Source: Burkholderia ubonensis subsp. mesacidophila (GTDB lineage Bacteria > Pseudomonadota > Gammaproteobacteria > Burkholderiales > Burkholderiaceae). From it: a DNA stretch of 64,000 nt. The notes below the pieces were generated by a model. That model was not told where the DNA came from. It worked only from the letters and a program-made list of their open reading frames with translations, and did no database searches. The first letter of the stretch is position 1. Each line of letters starts with the position of its first letter. Position numbers and translations under genes: made by a program. Where the stretch lies: positions 1,302,001-1,366,000 of the forward strand of contig NZ_CP020737.1 in NCBI RefSeq assembly GCF_002097715.1. The letters run 5' to 3'. Of the stretch, positions 55,642 through 64,000 are shown one piece after another.

Positions 55642-56565
55642 ATGAACAAGAACATCCGACGCATCGCCGTCGTCGGCGCCGGCGTGATTGGCGCGAGCTG
55701 GGCGGCTTTCTATCTGTCGAAGGGATTCGACGTCGTCGCGACCGATCCCGCACCGGACGCCGAAACGCGGCTGCGCGACGCGCTCGCCGCGTTTCTCGGC
55801 GACGAGGCCGCGGCGCTGACGCAGCGGCTCGCGTTCGACGCCGACCTGCCGCGCGCGCTCGATGGCGTCGATTTCGTGCAGGAGAACGGCCCCGAGCGGC
55901 TCGACCTGAAGCGTGAGCTGTACCGGCAGTTGGACGACGCGCTGCCCGCGCACGTGCTGATCGCCTCGAGCTCGTCGGGCCTCAAGATGTCCGACATCCA
56001 GACCGCGTGCGCGAAGCACCCGGAGCGCTGCCTGATCGCGCATCCGTTCAATCCGCCGCACCTGATCCCGCTCGTCGAGCTGGTCGGCGGCGCGGTCACC
56101 GCCCCGGACACGATCGCGCGCGCGAAGGCGTTCTACGACGCGCTCGGCAAGGAGACGATCGTCCTCAACAAGGAGATGGCCGGCCACGTCGCGAACCGGC
56201 TCGCGGCCGCGCTGTTCCGCGAGGTGTATCACCTCGTCGGCGAGGGCGTCGTCAGCGTCGCCGACGCGGACAAGGCGGTCGCATGGGGGCCGGGGCTGCG
56301 CTGGGGGCTGATGGGGCAGTGCCTGACCTATCACCTCGGCGGCGGCGCGGGCGGGATCGCGCACTTCCTCGAGCATCTGTCCGGCCCGATGACGAGCTGG
56401 TGGGACGATCTCGGCACGCCGTCGTTCGATCCGGACGTCGACCGCAAGCTGATCGACGAACTCGGCTCGATCCAGGGTGCGCGCTCGATGCAGGAACTCG
56501 CGGCCGAACGCGACCGGCTGCTCGTCGAGCTGATCGACGCGCGGCGGCGCAGCTTCCTGCCCTGA
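55642..56565 (+). CDS. 3-hydroxyacyl-CoA/carnitine dehydrogenase family protein
   Basis: A 307-residue NAD-dependent dehydrogenase. The Rossmann motif is IAVVGAGVIGASWAAFYLSKGFDVVATDP, followed by VQENGPERLDLK, SSSSGLKMSDIQ and HPFNPPHLIPLVE with the catalytic His. The 3-hydroxyacyl-CoA dehydrogenase C-domain follows (KEMAGHVANRLAAALFREVYHLV). Domain order and size match L-carnitine 3-dehydrogenases, but other 3-hydroxy acids are possible. AAGGAAA precedes the ATG. Confidence 0.87.
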   Translation: MNKNIRRIAVVGAGVIGASWAAFYLSKGFDVVATDPAPDAETRLRDALAAFLGDEAAALTQRLAFDADLPRALDGVDFVQENGPERLDLKRELYRQLDDALPAHVLIASSSSGLKMSDIQTACAKHPERCLIAHPFNPPHLIPLVELVGGAVTAPDTIARAKAFYDALGKETIVLNKEMAGHVANRLAAALFREVYHLVGEGVVSVADADKAVAWGPGLRWGLMGQCLTYHLGGGAGGIAHFLEHLSGPMTSWWDDLGTPSFDPDVDRKLIDELGSIQGARSMQELAAERDRLLVELIDARRRSFLP

Positions 56566-56587
56566 GCGGTTGCGGCGCGCGCGGCGC

Positions 56588-56857
56588 TTACTGCTGTGAC
56601 GCCGGCTGCCGCGCCTGCATCGCCCACGCGGGCCGCACGGCGTCGAGCCGCTCGCGGTTGCGCGCGCGGGTCGCGTCGCTCGGCGGATAGTCGGCGTCGG
56701 TGGTCGGCAAGTCGCCCTCGAGATAGGCCTGCTTCAGTTCGGCGAGGACTTCCGCGCGGTTCTTGCCCTGCGCGGGCGGCGTCGCATCGGTCTGGGCAAA
56801 GGCGGGGGACAGCAGCGCGGCGGCGGCAGCCGCGACGACGAATCGCATTACGTTCAT
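56588..56857 (-). CDS. Small exported DUF4148 protein
   Basis: An 89-residue protein with a signal peptide MNVMRFVVAAAAAALLSPAFA, then TDATPPAQGKNRAEVLAELKQAYLEGDLPTTDADYPPSD. The K(T)RAEVxxEL--a--eGxlp--d-dYP pattern is the DUF4148 signature, widespread and multi-copy in Burkholderia. Function is unknown. It converges on the preceding dehydrogenase gene. Confidence 0.85.
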   Translation of the reverse strand: MNVMRFVVAAAAAALLSPAFAQTDATPPAQGKNRAEVLAELKQAYLEGDLPTTDADYPPSDATRARNRERLDAVRPAWAMQARQPASQQ

Positions 56858-57030
56858 GGAGCGCTCCGAAAGAGGGGACGGGACAACGGACGGGCGGCGC
56901 AAGGCCGTGCGTTCCGATGGGTCCCATTGTCGCGAGCGGGTGCTGCGCGGACGCTGACGCGTCCCGGGCAGGATTGTCAGCGGCGGCGGGCGCGGGGCAG
57001 GCCGCCCGGCCGGGGCGTTGCGCCCCCGCC

Positions 57031-57879
57031 TTACAGCTCGGCCGCGGCGGCGACCAGCGTCGCCTCCAGCGCGAGCGTCGAGCGCGACGCGGCGGCGGGG
57101 CGGTCGATCACGTATTCGAGCTCGCCGAGCTCGGGCAGCCCCGCGTCGAGCCGCGCGAGTCCGGCCGGGATCACGTAGCCCGCGAACGCGCTGACCCCGA
57201 GCCCCGCGCTGGCGGCCGCACGCAGCACCGCGACGCTGCTGCTCACCACCGCGATCCGGTACGGCCGGCCGATCGCATCGAGCGTTTCGAGCACCCGGCG
57301 CCGCGACACGCTCGGCTCCGGATGCATGGCGAGCGGCAGCACGGCCTCGTGGCCGGTGATCCGCGAATCGGGGCCGGTGCACCAGTACAGCGGCTCGCTG
57401 CGGATCACGCGGCCGCGCCGGCTGCCGGCGATCCGTTTCGCGAACACCAGGTCGTGGCGGCCTTCGTCGAGCGCGTCGAACAGGTCGCCGGACAGCCCGG
57501 TCGCGATCGCCAGCTCGACTTCCGGGTTGCGCTGCACGAAGCTCGCGAGCGCGGCGGTCAGGTGCGCCGACGCGAAATCCTCCGACATCGCGAGCCGCAC
57601 CTTGCCCGACAGCGGCGGCCCGCACACCGACGTGACGGCCTCGTCCATCAGCTCGAGGATGCGCACCGCATAGCGGAAGAGGGCATCGCCGTGCTGCGAC
57701 AGGCGCACGTTGCGGGTGTCGCGCTCGAACAGCGGCCGGTCGAGCAGCTCCTCGAGGCGGCGGATGTGCTGGCTGACGGTGGACTGCGACAGGTTCACGC
57801 GCTCGGACGCGGCGGTGAAGCTGCCGGACTGGGCGACGGCGACGAAGCTGCGCAGCAGCTCGGGCGGTAACGGACGCAT
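57031..57879 (-). CDS. mdcR: LysR-family regulator of the malonate operon (MdcR-like)
   Basis: A 282-residue regulator with the N-terminal helix-turn-helix LLRSFVAVAQSGSFTAASERVNLSQSTVSQHIRRLEELL. It is divergent from madL with a 226-base spacer, so it is the likely activator of the malonate genes, as MdcR is in other bacteria. The ATG at 57879 is used; a GTG four codons upstream is also in frame. The symbol is inferred from position. Confidence 0.85.
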   Translation of the reverse strand: MRPLPPELLRSFVAVAQSGSFTAASERVNLSQSTVSQHIRRLEELLDRPLFERDTRNVRLSQHGDALFRYAVRILELMDEAVTSVCGPPLSGKVRLAMSEDFASAHLTAALASFVQRNPEVELAIATGLSGDLFDALDEGRHDLVFAKRIAGSRRGRVIRSEPLYWCTGPDSRITGHEAVLPLAMHPEPSVSRRRVLETLDAIGRPYRIAVVSSSVAVLRAAASAGLGVSAFAGYVIPAGLARLDAGLPELGELEYVIDRPAAASRSTLALEATLVAAAAEL

Positions 57880-58105
57880 TGCTAAACCCACTGAATCGGT
57901 TTCGACAACTTCATAAATGGCCGGATTTTGCGGCGCTAGTATCGGTTCACGCCCCGCGCCGGCGGCTGCTTCGGGCAGTCTACGGCATCCGGGCGCGGAC
58001 CCGAAGCCGCATCATCCCATCGACCGCCCGAGAATGCGCTCGCACGACGAGCCGCCGGGGCCGCGGCGCACCGTCGCGGCAGACACCTGGAAGGAGACGA
58101 GACTC

Positions 58106-58501
58106 ATGATCATCTACGGAACCGCGCTGCTGGCGTTCTGCCACCTGGCCGGGCTGTTCCTCGGCGACCTGCTGGGCGCCGCGATCGGCGTGAAGACCAA
58201 CGTCGGCGGCGTCGGCATCGCGATGCTGCTGCTGATCGGCCTGCGCCTGACCCTGCACCGCCGCGGCTGGCTGCCGAAGGAGACCGAGGCGGGCGTCGGC
58301 TTCTGGGGCGCGATGTACATCCCGGTCGTCGTCGCGATGGCCGCGAACCAGAACGTCGTCGCCGCGCTGAAGGGCGGGCCGGTCGCGCTGCTGGCCGCCG
58401 TCGGCGCGGTCGTGATCTGCGCGGGCTGCATCGCGGTGCTCGCGCGCACCGGCCGCGACGACACGGCGTTCGCCGTCGTCCCGCAATTCGACCAGCAATG
58501 A
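58106..58501 (+). CDS. madL: MadL, malonate transporter subunit
   Basis: A 131-residue membrane protein with about four helices (IIYGTALLAFCHLAGLFLGDLLGAAIGVKTNVGGVGIAMLLLI, GFWGAMYIPVVVAMAANQNVVAAL). Together with MadM it forms a two-component malonate:Na+ symporter. AAGGAGA precedes the ATG. Its stop overlaps the madM start. Confidence 0.92.
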   Translation: MIIYGTALLAFCHLAGLFLGDLLGAAIGVKTNVGGVGIAMLLLIGLRLTLHRRGWLPKETEAGVGFWGAMYIPVVVAMAANQNVVAALKGGPVALLAAVGAVVICAGCIAVLARTGRDDTAFAVVPQFDQQ

Positions 58502-59280
58502 CGGAGGCCGCGATGCTACAGATGCTCGAAAAAACCGTCGCCCACAACGGTCTCGTCGCGTCGTTCGCGCTGGTCGGCCTGGTCATGTGGCTCGCGTCGA
58601 TCGCGTCGCGCAAGCTCACGTTCGGCCGCGTGCACGGCTCGGCGATCGCGATCCTGATCGGCCTCGCGCTCGCGTATGCCGGCGGCGCGTTCACCGGCGG
58701 CGAGAAGGGGATCGCCGACGTGCCGCTGTTCGCCGGCGTCGGCCTGATGGGTGGCGCGATGCTGCGCGATTTCGCGATCGTCGCGACCGCGTTCGAAGTG
58801 CAGCCGGCCGAGGCGAAGAAGGCCGGGCTGGTCGGCGTGCTGTCGCTCCTGCTCGGCACCGTGCTGCCGTTCATCGTCGGCGCGTGCGTCGCCCGCGCGT
58901 TCGGCTATACCGATGCGGTCAGCATGACGACGATCGGCGCGGGCGCGGTCACCTACATCGTCGGGCCGGTCACGGGCGCGGCGATCGGCGCGAGCTCGGA
59001 CGTAATCGCGCTCAGCATCGCGACCGGGCTCGTGAAGGCGATCATCGTGATGGTCGGCACGCCGCTCGCGGCCAATTTCATGGGGCTGAAGACGCCGCGC
59101 TCCGCGATGATCTTCGGCGGCCTCGCGGGCACCGTGAGCGGCGTGAGCGCGGGCCTCGCCGCGACCGACCGCCGGCTCGTGCCTTACGGCGCGCTGGTCG
59201 CGACGTTCCATACCGGCGTCGGCTGCCTGCTCGGGCCGTCGGTGCTGTTCTTCACGACGCGCGCGCTGGTCGGCGCGTGA
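58498..59280 (+). CDS. madM: MadM, malonate transporter subunit
   Basis: A 260-residue membrane protein with about eight helices (NGLVASFALVGLVMWLASIASRKLTFGRVHGSAIAILIG, GVGLMGGAMLRDFAIVATAFEV). It partners MadL in malonate uptake. The ATG at 58498 overlaps the madL stop. A second ATG at 58513 has the better ribosome-binding site (GGAGG) and may be the real start. Confidence 0.92.
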   Translation: MTEAAMLQMLEKTVAHNGLVASFALVGLVMWLASIASRKLTFGRVHGSAIAILIGLALAYAGGAFTGGEKGIADVPLFAGVGLMGGAMLRDFAIVATAFEVQPAEAKKAGLVGVLSLLLGTVLPFIVGACVARAFGYTDAVSMTTIGAGAVTYIVGPVTGAAIGASSDVIALSIATGLVKAIIVMVGTPLAANFMGLKTPRSAMIFGGLAGTVSGVSAGLAATDRRLVPYGALVATFHTGVGCLLGPSVLFFTTRALVGA

Positions 59281-59395
59281 GCCCACCCATCGCGGCGGCC
59301 TCTGGGTCGCATTGGACATCATCATCAATCGGCGGCGGCGGCCGGCTTAGAATGCCGCTGAACCGAATCACGAGCAGGCTTGGCAGGAGAACTCT

Positions 59396-61042
59396 ATGAC
59401 GGGATGGAATCACGCGCGACTTGCGCGCGATGCACGCCTCGCGGCCGGCGCGCCTTTCGCGCAGGGCAAGCGGGTCGACGCGCGCGACGCCGTGGCATTG
59501 CTGGAAGCGGTCCTGCGGCCCGGCGACCGGGTCTGCCTCGAAGGCGACAACCAGAAGCAGGCCGACCTGCTCGCGACGGCGCTCGCCGACGTCGACAGCG
59601 CGAAGGTGCACGACCTGCACATGGTGCAGTCGGGCGTCGTACTGCCCGAGCATCTCGACGTATTCGAGCGCGGCATCGCGAAGCGCCTCGATTTCGCGTA
59701 TTCGGGCCCGCAGTCGCAGCGGATCGCGAAGCTGCTGTTCGGCGGCAAGATCGCGCTCGGCGCGGTGCACACCTATCTCGAACTGTTCGCGCGCTACTTC
59801 ATCGACCTCACGCCGCAGGTCGCGCTGATCGCCGCGGTCAGCGCCGACGCCGACGGCAACCTGTACACGGGCCCGAACACCGAGGACACGCCGACGGTCG
59901 TCGAGGCCACCGCCTTCAAGGACGGCATCGTGATCGCGCAGGTCGATCGCATCGTCGACAAGGTGCCGCGCGTCGACATCCCGGGCGACCGCGTGCATTT
60001 CGTCGTCGAGGCCGGGCGGCCGTTCTATGTCGAGCCGCTGTTCACGCGCGACCCGGCCGCGATCACCGAGACCCAGATCCTGACCGCGATGCTCGCGCTC
60101 AAGGGCATCTACCAGCCGTACGGCATCAAGCGCCTGAACCACGGGATCGGCTTCAACACCGCCGCGATCGAGCTGCTGCTGCCGACCTACGGCGAGAAGC
60201 TCGGGCTGAAGGGCAAGGTCGGCACGCACTGGGCGCTCAATCCGCACCCGACGCTGATCCCCGCGATCGAGTCGGGCTGGGTCGAGCAGATCCACTGCTT
60301 CGGCTCCGAGGTCGGGATGGACGACTACATCCGCGCGCGCTCCGACGTGTGGTTCACCGGCCCCGACGGCTCGCTGCGCTCGAACCGCGCGTTCTGCCAG
60401 ACGGCCGGCCTCTACGCGTGCGACATGTTCATCGGCTCGACGCTGCAGATCGACCTGTCCGGCCATTCGTCGACGGTCACGGCCGAGCGCATCGCCGGCT
60501 TCGGCGGCGCGCCGAACATGGGCAGCGACGCGCGCGGCCGACGCCATCCGAGCGAGCCGTGGCTGAAGGCCGGCGCGGAAAGCGACCCCGACACGCCGGC
60601 GGCGCTGCGGCGCGGCCGCAAGCTCGTCGTGCAGATCGGCGAGACCTTCGGCGACAAGAACGTGCCGATGTTCGTCGAGAAGCTCGACGCGCTGAAGCTC
60701 GCCGACAAGCTGCAGCTCGATCTCGCGCCGATCATGGTGTACGGCGACGACGTCACGCACATCGTCACCGAGGAAGGGATCGCGAACCTGCTGATGTGTC
60801 GCGACAAGGACGAGCGCGAGCAGGCGATTCGCGGCGTCGCGGGCTATACGGAAGTCGGCCGCGGCCGCGACCGGAAGATGGTCGAGCGGCTGCGCGAGCG
60901 CGGCGTGATCCGGCGCCCGGAGGATCTCGGCATCGATCCGCTCGACGCGGACCGCCGCTGGCTCGCCGCGCGCTCGATCAAGGATCTCGTGCACTGGTCG
61001 GGCGGGCTGTACGCGCCGCCGGCGCGGTTCCGCAACTGGTAA
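59396..61042 (+). CDS. mdcA: MdcA, malonate decarboxylase alpha subunit
   Basis: A 548-residue acetyl-ACP:malonate ACP transferase. It carries the acetate group from the ACP prosthetic group to incoming malonate. Sequence blocks such as RLNHGIGFNTAAIELLLPTYGEKLGLKGKVG and HCFGSEVGMDDYIRARSDVWFTGPDGSLRSNRAF are characteristic. AGGAG precedes the ATG. It is the first decarboxylase gene after madLM. Confidence 0.95.
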   Translation: MTGWNHARLARDARLAAGAPFAQGKRVDARDAVALLEAVLRPGDRVCLEGDNQKQADLLATALADVDSAKVHDLHMVQSGVVLPEHLDVFERGIAKRLDFAYSGPQSQRIAKLLFGGKIALGAVHTYLELFARYFIDLTPQVALIAAVSADADGNLYTGPNTEDTPTVVEATAFKDGIVIAQVDRIVDKVPRVDIPGDRVHFVVEAGRPFYVEPLFTRDPAAITETQILTAMLALKGIYQPYGIKRLNHGIGFNTAAIELLLPTYGEKLGLKGKVGTHWALNPHPTLIPAIESGWVEQIHCFGSEVGMDDYIRARSDVWFTGPDGSLRSNRAFCQTAGLYACDMFIGSTLQIDLSGHSSTVTAERIAGFGGAPNMGSDARGRRHPSEPWLKAGAESDPDTPAALRRGRKLVVQIGETFGDKNVPMFVEKLDALKLADKLQLDLAPIMVYGDDVTHIVTEEGIANLLMCRDKDEREQAIRGVAGYTEVGRGRDRKMVERLRERGVIRRPEDLGIDPLDADRRWLAARSIKDLVHWSGGLYAPPARFRNW

Positions 61043-61052
61043 GGACACGGTA

Positions 61053-61370
61053 ATGGAACAGTTGAACTATCGCTTCACCGCGCGCACGCGCGCGAAGGGC
61101 GAACTGGCCACGGCGCTCGTCGGCGTGGTCGCGTCCGGCAATCTCGAAGTGCTGGTCGAACGGGTGCTGCCGGGCAACGCGTGCGAGATCGACATCCGGA
61201 CAGCTGCGGTCGGCTTCGGCGCGGTCTGGCAGGCGGTGGTGTCCGATTTCGTCGAGCGGCGCGCGCCGGGCGGCCTGAAGCTGTCGATCAACGACGGCGG
61301 CGCGCGGCCCGACATGGTGTCGCTGCGGCTCGCGCAGGCGGTGCGCGCGATCGAAGGGGAGGCTGCATGA
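61053..61370 (+). CDS. mdcC: MdcC, malonate decarboxylase acyl-carrier protein (delta subunit)
   Basis: A 105-residue ACP. The 2'-(5''-phosphoribosyl)-3'-dephospho-CoA group is expected on Ser28 in ALVGVVASGNLEVLVE. It starts 11 bases after mdcA, and its stop overlaps the mdcD start. Confidence 0.94.
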   Translation: MEQLNYRFTARTRAKGELATALVGVVASGNLEVLVERVLPGNACEIDIRTAAVGFGAVWQAVVSDFVERRAPGGLKLSINDGGARPDMVSLRLAQAVRAIEGEAA

Positions 61371-62311
61371 GCGATCCTCGCGACATGACCCGCGACGCGC
61401 CCGCGTTCGTCGCAAATGCATCGAGCTGGTACGAGGCCTCCGCGCGGCAACGCATCGACGGCCTACTCGACGCGGGCAGCTTCATCGAATTCCTCGGTCC
61501 GGCCGAGCGCGTGACGAGCCCGCATCTGCCGCTGTTCGACCTGCCGCAGCAATTCGACGACGGGATGGTCGTCGGGCGCGGCCTGCTCGACGGCAAGCCG
61601 GTGCTGGTCGCCGCGCAGGAAGGCCGCTTCATGGGCGGCGCGTTCGGCGAAGTGCACGGCGCGAAGCTCACGGGCCTGCTGCGCGCCGCGCGCGAGCTGG
61701 CGTCGGCGCCGGTGCTGATCCTATTCGACACCGGCGGCGTGCGGCTGCAGGAAGCGAACGCGGGCGAGCTCGCGATCGCCGAGATCATGCGCGCGCTGGT
61801 CGACGCGCGCGCGGCCGGCGTGCCGGTGATCGGGCTGATCGGCGGGCGCGCCGGCTGCTACGGCGGCGGCGGGCTGCTTGCCGCGTGCTGCTCGGCGCTC
61901 GCGGTGTCGGAGCAGGGCCGCATCAGCGTGTCCGGGCCGGAAGTGATCGAAACCAATCGCGGCGTCGAGGAATTCGACGCGAAGGACCGTGCGCTGATCT
62001 GGCGCACGATGGGCGGCAAGCACCGGCGGCTGATCGGCGGCGCGGACCGCTACGTCGCCGATACGCCCGACGCATTCCGCGCGGCTGCGCTCGAGCTGAT
62101 CGGCCGCGCGCCGGCGTTCGACGCGGCGATGCTGCGCGCGGAACAGGCGCGGCTCGAAGCGCGGGTCGCGCGATTCGGCGCGTGCGCCGATGCGCTCGAC
62201 GTGTGGCGCACGCTCGGCGCGAGCGCGCCGGAGGAAATTCCCGGCATGCCGGACGCTGCGTTCGCCGCGCTTGCCGACCAACTCCAGGAGTCTTCGCATG
62301 ACGCTCGATGA
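61367..62311 (+). CDS. mdcD: MdcD, malonate decarboxylase beta subunit
   Basis: A 314-residue carboxyltransferase-fold protein, AccD-like. The crotonase-type oxyanion region is visible in AAQEGRFMGGAFGEVHGAKL, LFDTGGVRLQEANAGE and GGRAGCYGGGGLLAACC. With MdcE it decarboxylates malonyl-ACP to acetyl-ACP. The ATG overlaps the mdcC stop (ATGA), and its 3' end overlaps mdcE by 14 bases. Confidence 0.94.
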   Translation: MSDPRDMTRDAPAFVANASSWYEASARQRIDGLLDAGSFIEFLGPAERVTSPHLPLFDLPQQFDDGMVVGRGLLDGKPVLVAAQEGRFMGGAFGEVHGAKLTGLLRAARELASAPVLILFDTGGVRLQEANAGELAIAEIMRALVDARAAGVPVIGLIGGRAGCYGGGGLLAACCSALAVSEQGRISVSGPEVIETNRGVEEFDAKDRALIWRTMGGKHRRLIGGADRYVADTPDAFRAAALELIGRAPAFDAAMLRAEQARLEARVARFGACADALDVWRTLGASAPEEIPGMPDAAFAALADQLQESSHDAR

Positions 62312-63005
62312 AGTCCTCGTGTCGCTGTTTCCGCACGGTCACGCGATCGTGCGCGACGGCGGCCTGCTGTCCGGCCACGCGGAGCTGGCCGGCACGCGCG
62401 TCGACGTAATCGGCGTCGCCGATCGGCTGCCGTTCGGCATCGACGAAGCGCTGCGGCTCGCGTCGCATGTGCTTGCCACGCTCGAGCGCGGCGGCGCGAC
62501 GCCGATCCTCGTGCTCGTCGACAGCGACAGCCAGCGAATGAGCAAGCGCGACGAACTGCTCGGCCTGAACGAAGGCCTGTCGCATCTCGCGAAGTGCCTG
62601 ATGCACGCGGACCTCGCCGGGCACCGGACGATCGGCCTGCTGTACGGCCACACGGCGGCCGGCGCGTTCATCGCGACCGCGCTCGCGACGCGCGCGCTGC
62701 TCGCGGTGCCGGGCGCTGATCCCGAAGTGATGGACCTGCCGTCGATGGCGCGCGTGACGAAGCTGCCGCTCGACGTGCTGAAGGAGAAGGCACGCTCGAC
62801 GCCGGTGTTCGCGCCGGGGCTCGACAACCTCGTGAAGATGGGCGCGGTCGATGCGGTGCTCGATCCGGCCCGCGGGCTCGACGCGCAGGTCGCCGAATGG
62901 CTCGACCGCCCGGCCGACCGCGTCGACCGGCGCGCCGTGCGCGGCCGGCCGGTCGCGGCGGACGTCGCGCAGCGCGTATATGAACTCGCTCGCGCCGCGC
63001 AGTGA
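62298..63005 (+). CDS. mdcE: MdcE, malonate decarboxylase gamma subunit
   Basis: A 235-residue AccA-like carboxyltransferase subunit (RMSKRDELLGLNEGLSHLAKCLMHADLAGHRTIGLLYGHTAAGAFIATALA). It forms the catalytic core with MdcD. The ATG lies within the mdcD 3' end after AGGAG. Its own 3' end overlaps mdcG by 26 bases. Confidence 0.94.
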   Translation: MTLDEVLVSLFPHGHAIVRDGGLLSGHAELAGTRVDVIGVADRLPFGIDEALRLASHVLATLERGGATPILVLVDSDSQRMSKRDELLGLNEGLSHLAKCLMHADLAGHRTIGLLYGHTAAGAFIATALATRALLAVPGADPEVMDLPSMARVTKLPLDVLKEKARSTPVFAPGLDNLVKMGAVDAVLDPARGLDAQVAEWLDRPADRVDRRAVRGRPVAADVAQRVYELARAAQ

Positions 63006-63663
63006 CGCGCCGCTGCGGCGCCACACCCTCGTCACGCTGACGGCGGCGGGGTGGGCGGCGCTGTTCGCGCGCGACGCGGCGCTCGCCGCCGACGCGCCCG
63101 TGTGCCGATGGGCGGAACGCGGCTGGCCGCTCGTCGTGCGTCGCACGCTGCCCGGTGAGTCCGGTGACTCCGGCGTGCCGCTCGGCATCCCGCTGCCGCC
63201 GTCGGCGGGCAAGCGGCGCATCGCGGTCAGCGTCGGCGCGGATGCGCTCGCGTCGGTCGGCGCGCCGCCGGCATTCGCCGCGGTGCTCGGCGCCGCGCCC
63301 GCCGCGTGGCGGCAACCGCTGCTCGACCTCGATGGGCTCGGCGCGCGCTGCGGCGTGCAGGGGCGCGTGTTCGGCAGCCTCGCGTGGCAGGCGCTGACGG
63401 GCGAACCGTACCTGACCGGCGCGTCGGATCTCGACGTGTTCTTTCCGCTGCCGGGCATTGCGCACGCCGCGACGCTGCTCGACGGACTCGCGGCGATCGA
63501 CGCACACGCGCCGATGCACGTCGACGGCGAACTGCTGCGCGACGACGGCGCGGGCGTCAACTGGCGCGAACTGCACGCCGGCTTGCCGGACGTCGCGATC
63601 AAGACGGCCGACGGCGTCGCACTCGGTTCGGCCGCAGGCTTCCTCGCCGGGAGCGTGCAATGA
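62980..63663 (+). CDS. mdcG: MdcG, phosphoribosyl-dephospho-CoA transferase
   Basis: A 227-residue nucleotidyltransferase-like protein (SLAWQALTGEPYLTGASDLDVFFPL with the catalytic Asp pair). It attaches the prosthetic group made by MdcB to MdcC. The ATG at 62980 lies inside mdcE; a later start at 63003 or so is possible but lacks a clear ribosome-binding site. The stop overlaps the mdcB start. Confidence 0.9.
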   Translation: MNSLAPRSDAPLRRHTLVTLTAAGWAALFARDAALAADAPVCRWAERGWPLVVRRTLPGESGDSGVPLGIPLPPSAGKRRIAVSVGADALASVGAPPAFAAVLGAAPAAWRQPLLDLDGLGARCGVQGRVFGSLAWQALTGEPYLTGASDLDVFFPLPGIAHAATLLDGLAAIDAHAPMHVDGELLRDDGAGVNWRELHAGLPDVAIKTADGVALGSAAGFLAGSVQ

Positions 63664-64000
63664 GCGCTGCAGTGCTGCTGTGCGCGCTGCCGGCGGCGCA
63701 GTCCGAGGCCGAACGCATCGCGGCGCTCGCCGAGCGCAGCCTGCTGCTCGAGATCGAGACCTATCCGAAACCGGGGCTCGTCAGCCACGTCGATGCAGGC
63801 AGCCATGCGGACATGGATGCGTCGACGTTCGCGCGCAGCGCGCAGGCATTGCGGCCGTATTTCGCGGAACTGGCCGACGCGGGCGCGCGCGACGCGGAAA
63901 TGGCCGCGCTGCGCAAGATCGGCCTGCGCGCCGAGCACGCGATGCTCGCCGCGACGGGCGGCGTCAACACGCATCGCGGCGCGATCTTCGGGCTCGGGTT
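63660..64000 (+). CDS. mdcB: MdcB, triphosphoribosyl-dephospho-CoA synthase (3' end outside window)
   Basis: The first 113 residues of a CitG/MdcB-type enzyme. The family motif ETYPKPGLVSHVDAGSHADMD and the glycine-rich GGVNTHRGAIFGLG are visible. It makes the precursor of the ACP prosthetic group from ATP and dephospho-CoA. The ATG overlaps the mdcG stop. mdcH would be expected beyond the window. Confidence 0.93.
   Translation, partial: MSAAVLLCALPAAQSEAERIAALAERSLLLEIETYPKPGLVSHVDAGSHADMDASTFARSAQALRPYFAELADAGARDAEMAALRKIGLRAEHAMLAATGGVNTHRGAIFGLG

Overview
The window is a high-GC proteobacterial chromosome segment. Gene content and order (recB-recD, a TPP-riboswitch thiC, katB-ankB, madLM-mdc malonate genes, several LysR regulators, DUF4148 and DUF2242 proteins, MxKDx repeat protein) point to Burkholderia, most likely the B. 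cepacia complex. This is recognition from memory, not a database match.

Layout. 1-5.7 kb: the 3' part of recB, then recD and the ribosome-rescue factor arfB, overlapping in one operon. 5.7-9.1 kb: a c-di-GMP phosphodiesterase preceded by a 30-codon ORF that ends one base before its start, an EamA exporter and two small lipoproteins. 9.4-11.5 kb: thiC with its TPP riboswitch. 11.8-15.3 kb: a MxKDx periplasmic protein, a cytochrome b561 and a molybdopterin oxidoreductase, then a chemoreceptor. 15.3-20.3 kb: a repeat-rich spacer, a lectin-metzincin lipoprotein and two transporters. 20.5-26.4 kb: a LacI-controlled ABC importer with a metallophosphoesterase.

26.56-27.48 kb: a tRNA-Leu(UAA) gene split by a 250-nt group I intron, followed directly by a wrecked P4-type integrase. 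27.5-34.1 kb: an AT-richer island whose four-gene minus-strand cluster encodes a LodA-like quinoprotein amino-acid oxidase, its LodB-like flavoprotein, an exported 627-aa protein with one CxxCH haem motif, and a 92-aa partner. This is the most unusual part of the window.

34.2-45.3 kb: S1/P1 nuclease, katB-ankB, a second chemoreceptor, a LysR regulator divergent from an agmatinase-like ureohydrolase, an SRAP protein, an NCS1 permease and a porin. 45.3-46.4 kb: an IS110-family element with a structured leader of the type that encodes a bridge RNA. 46.5-57 kb: core-like genes (MFS exporter, candidate sRNA, LysR, serine/threonine dehydratase-like enzyme, DUF2242 lipoprotein, NhaR-like regulator, TerC, zinc-finger protein, two Hsp20s, a 3-hydroxyacyl-CoA/carnitine dehydrogenase-like enzyme). 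57-64 kb: a LysR regulator divergent from madL-madM-mdcA-C-D-E-G-B, a complete-looking malonate import and decarboxylation operon cut by the window end.

Functional themes: malonate as carbon source (MadLM imports, MdcACDE decarboxylates, MdcG and MdcB make and attach the prosthetic group), defence against peroxide (KatB, AnkB) and a possible peroxide-producing oxidase on the island.
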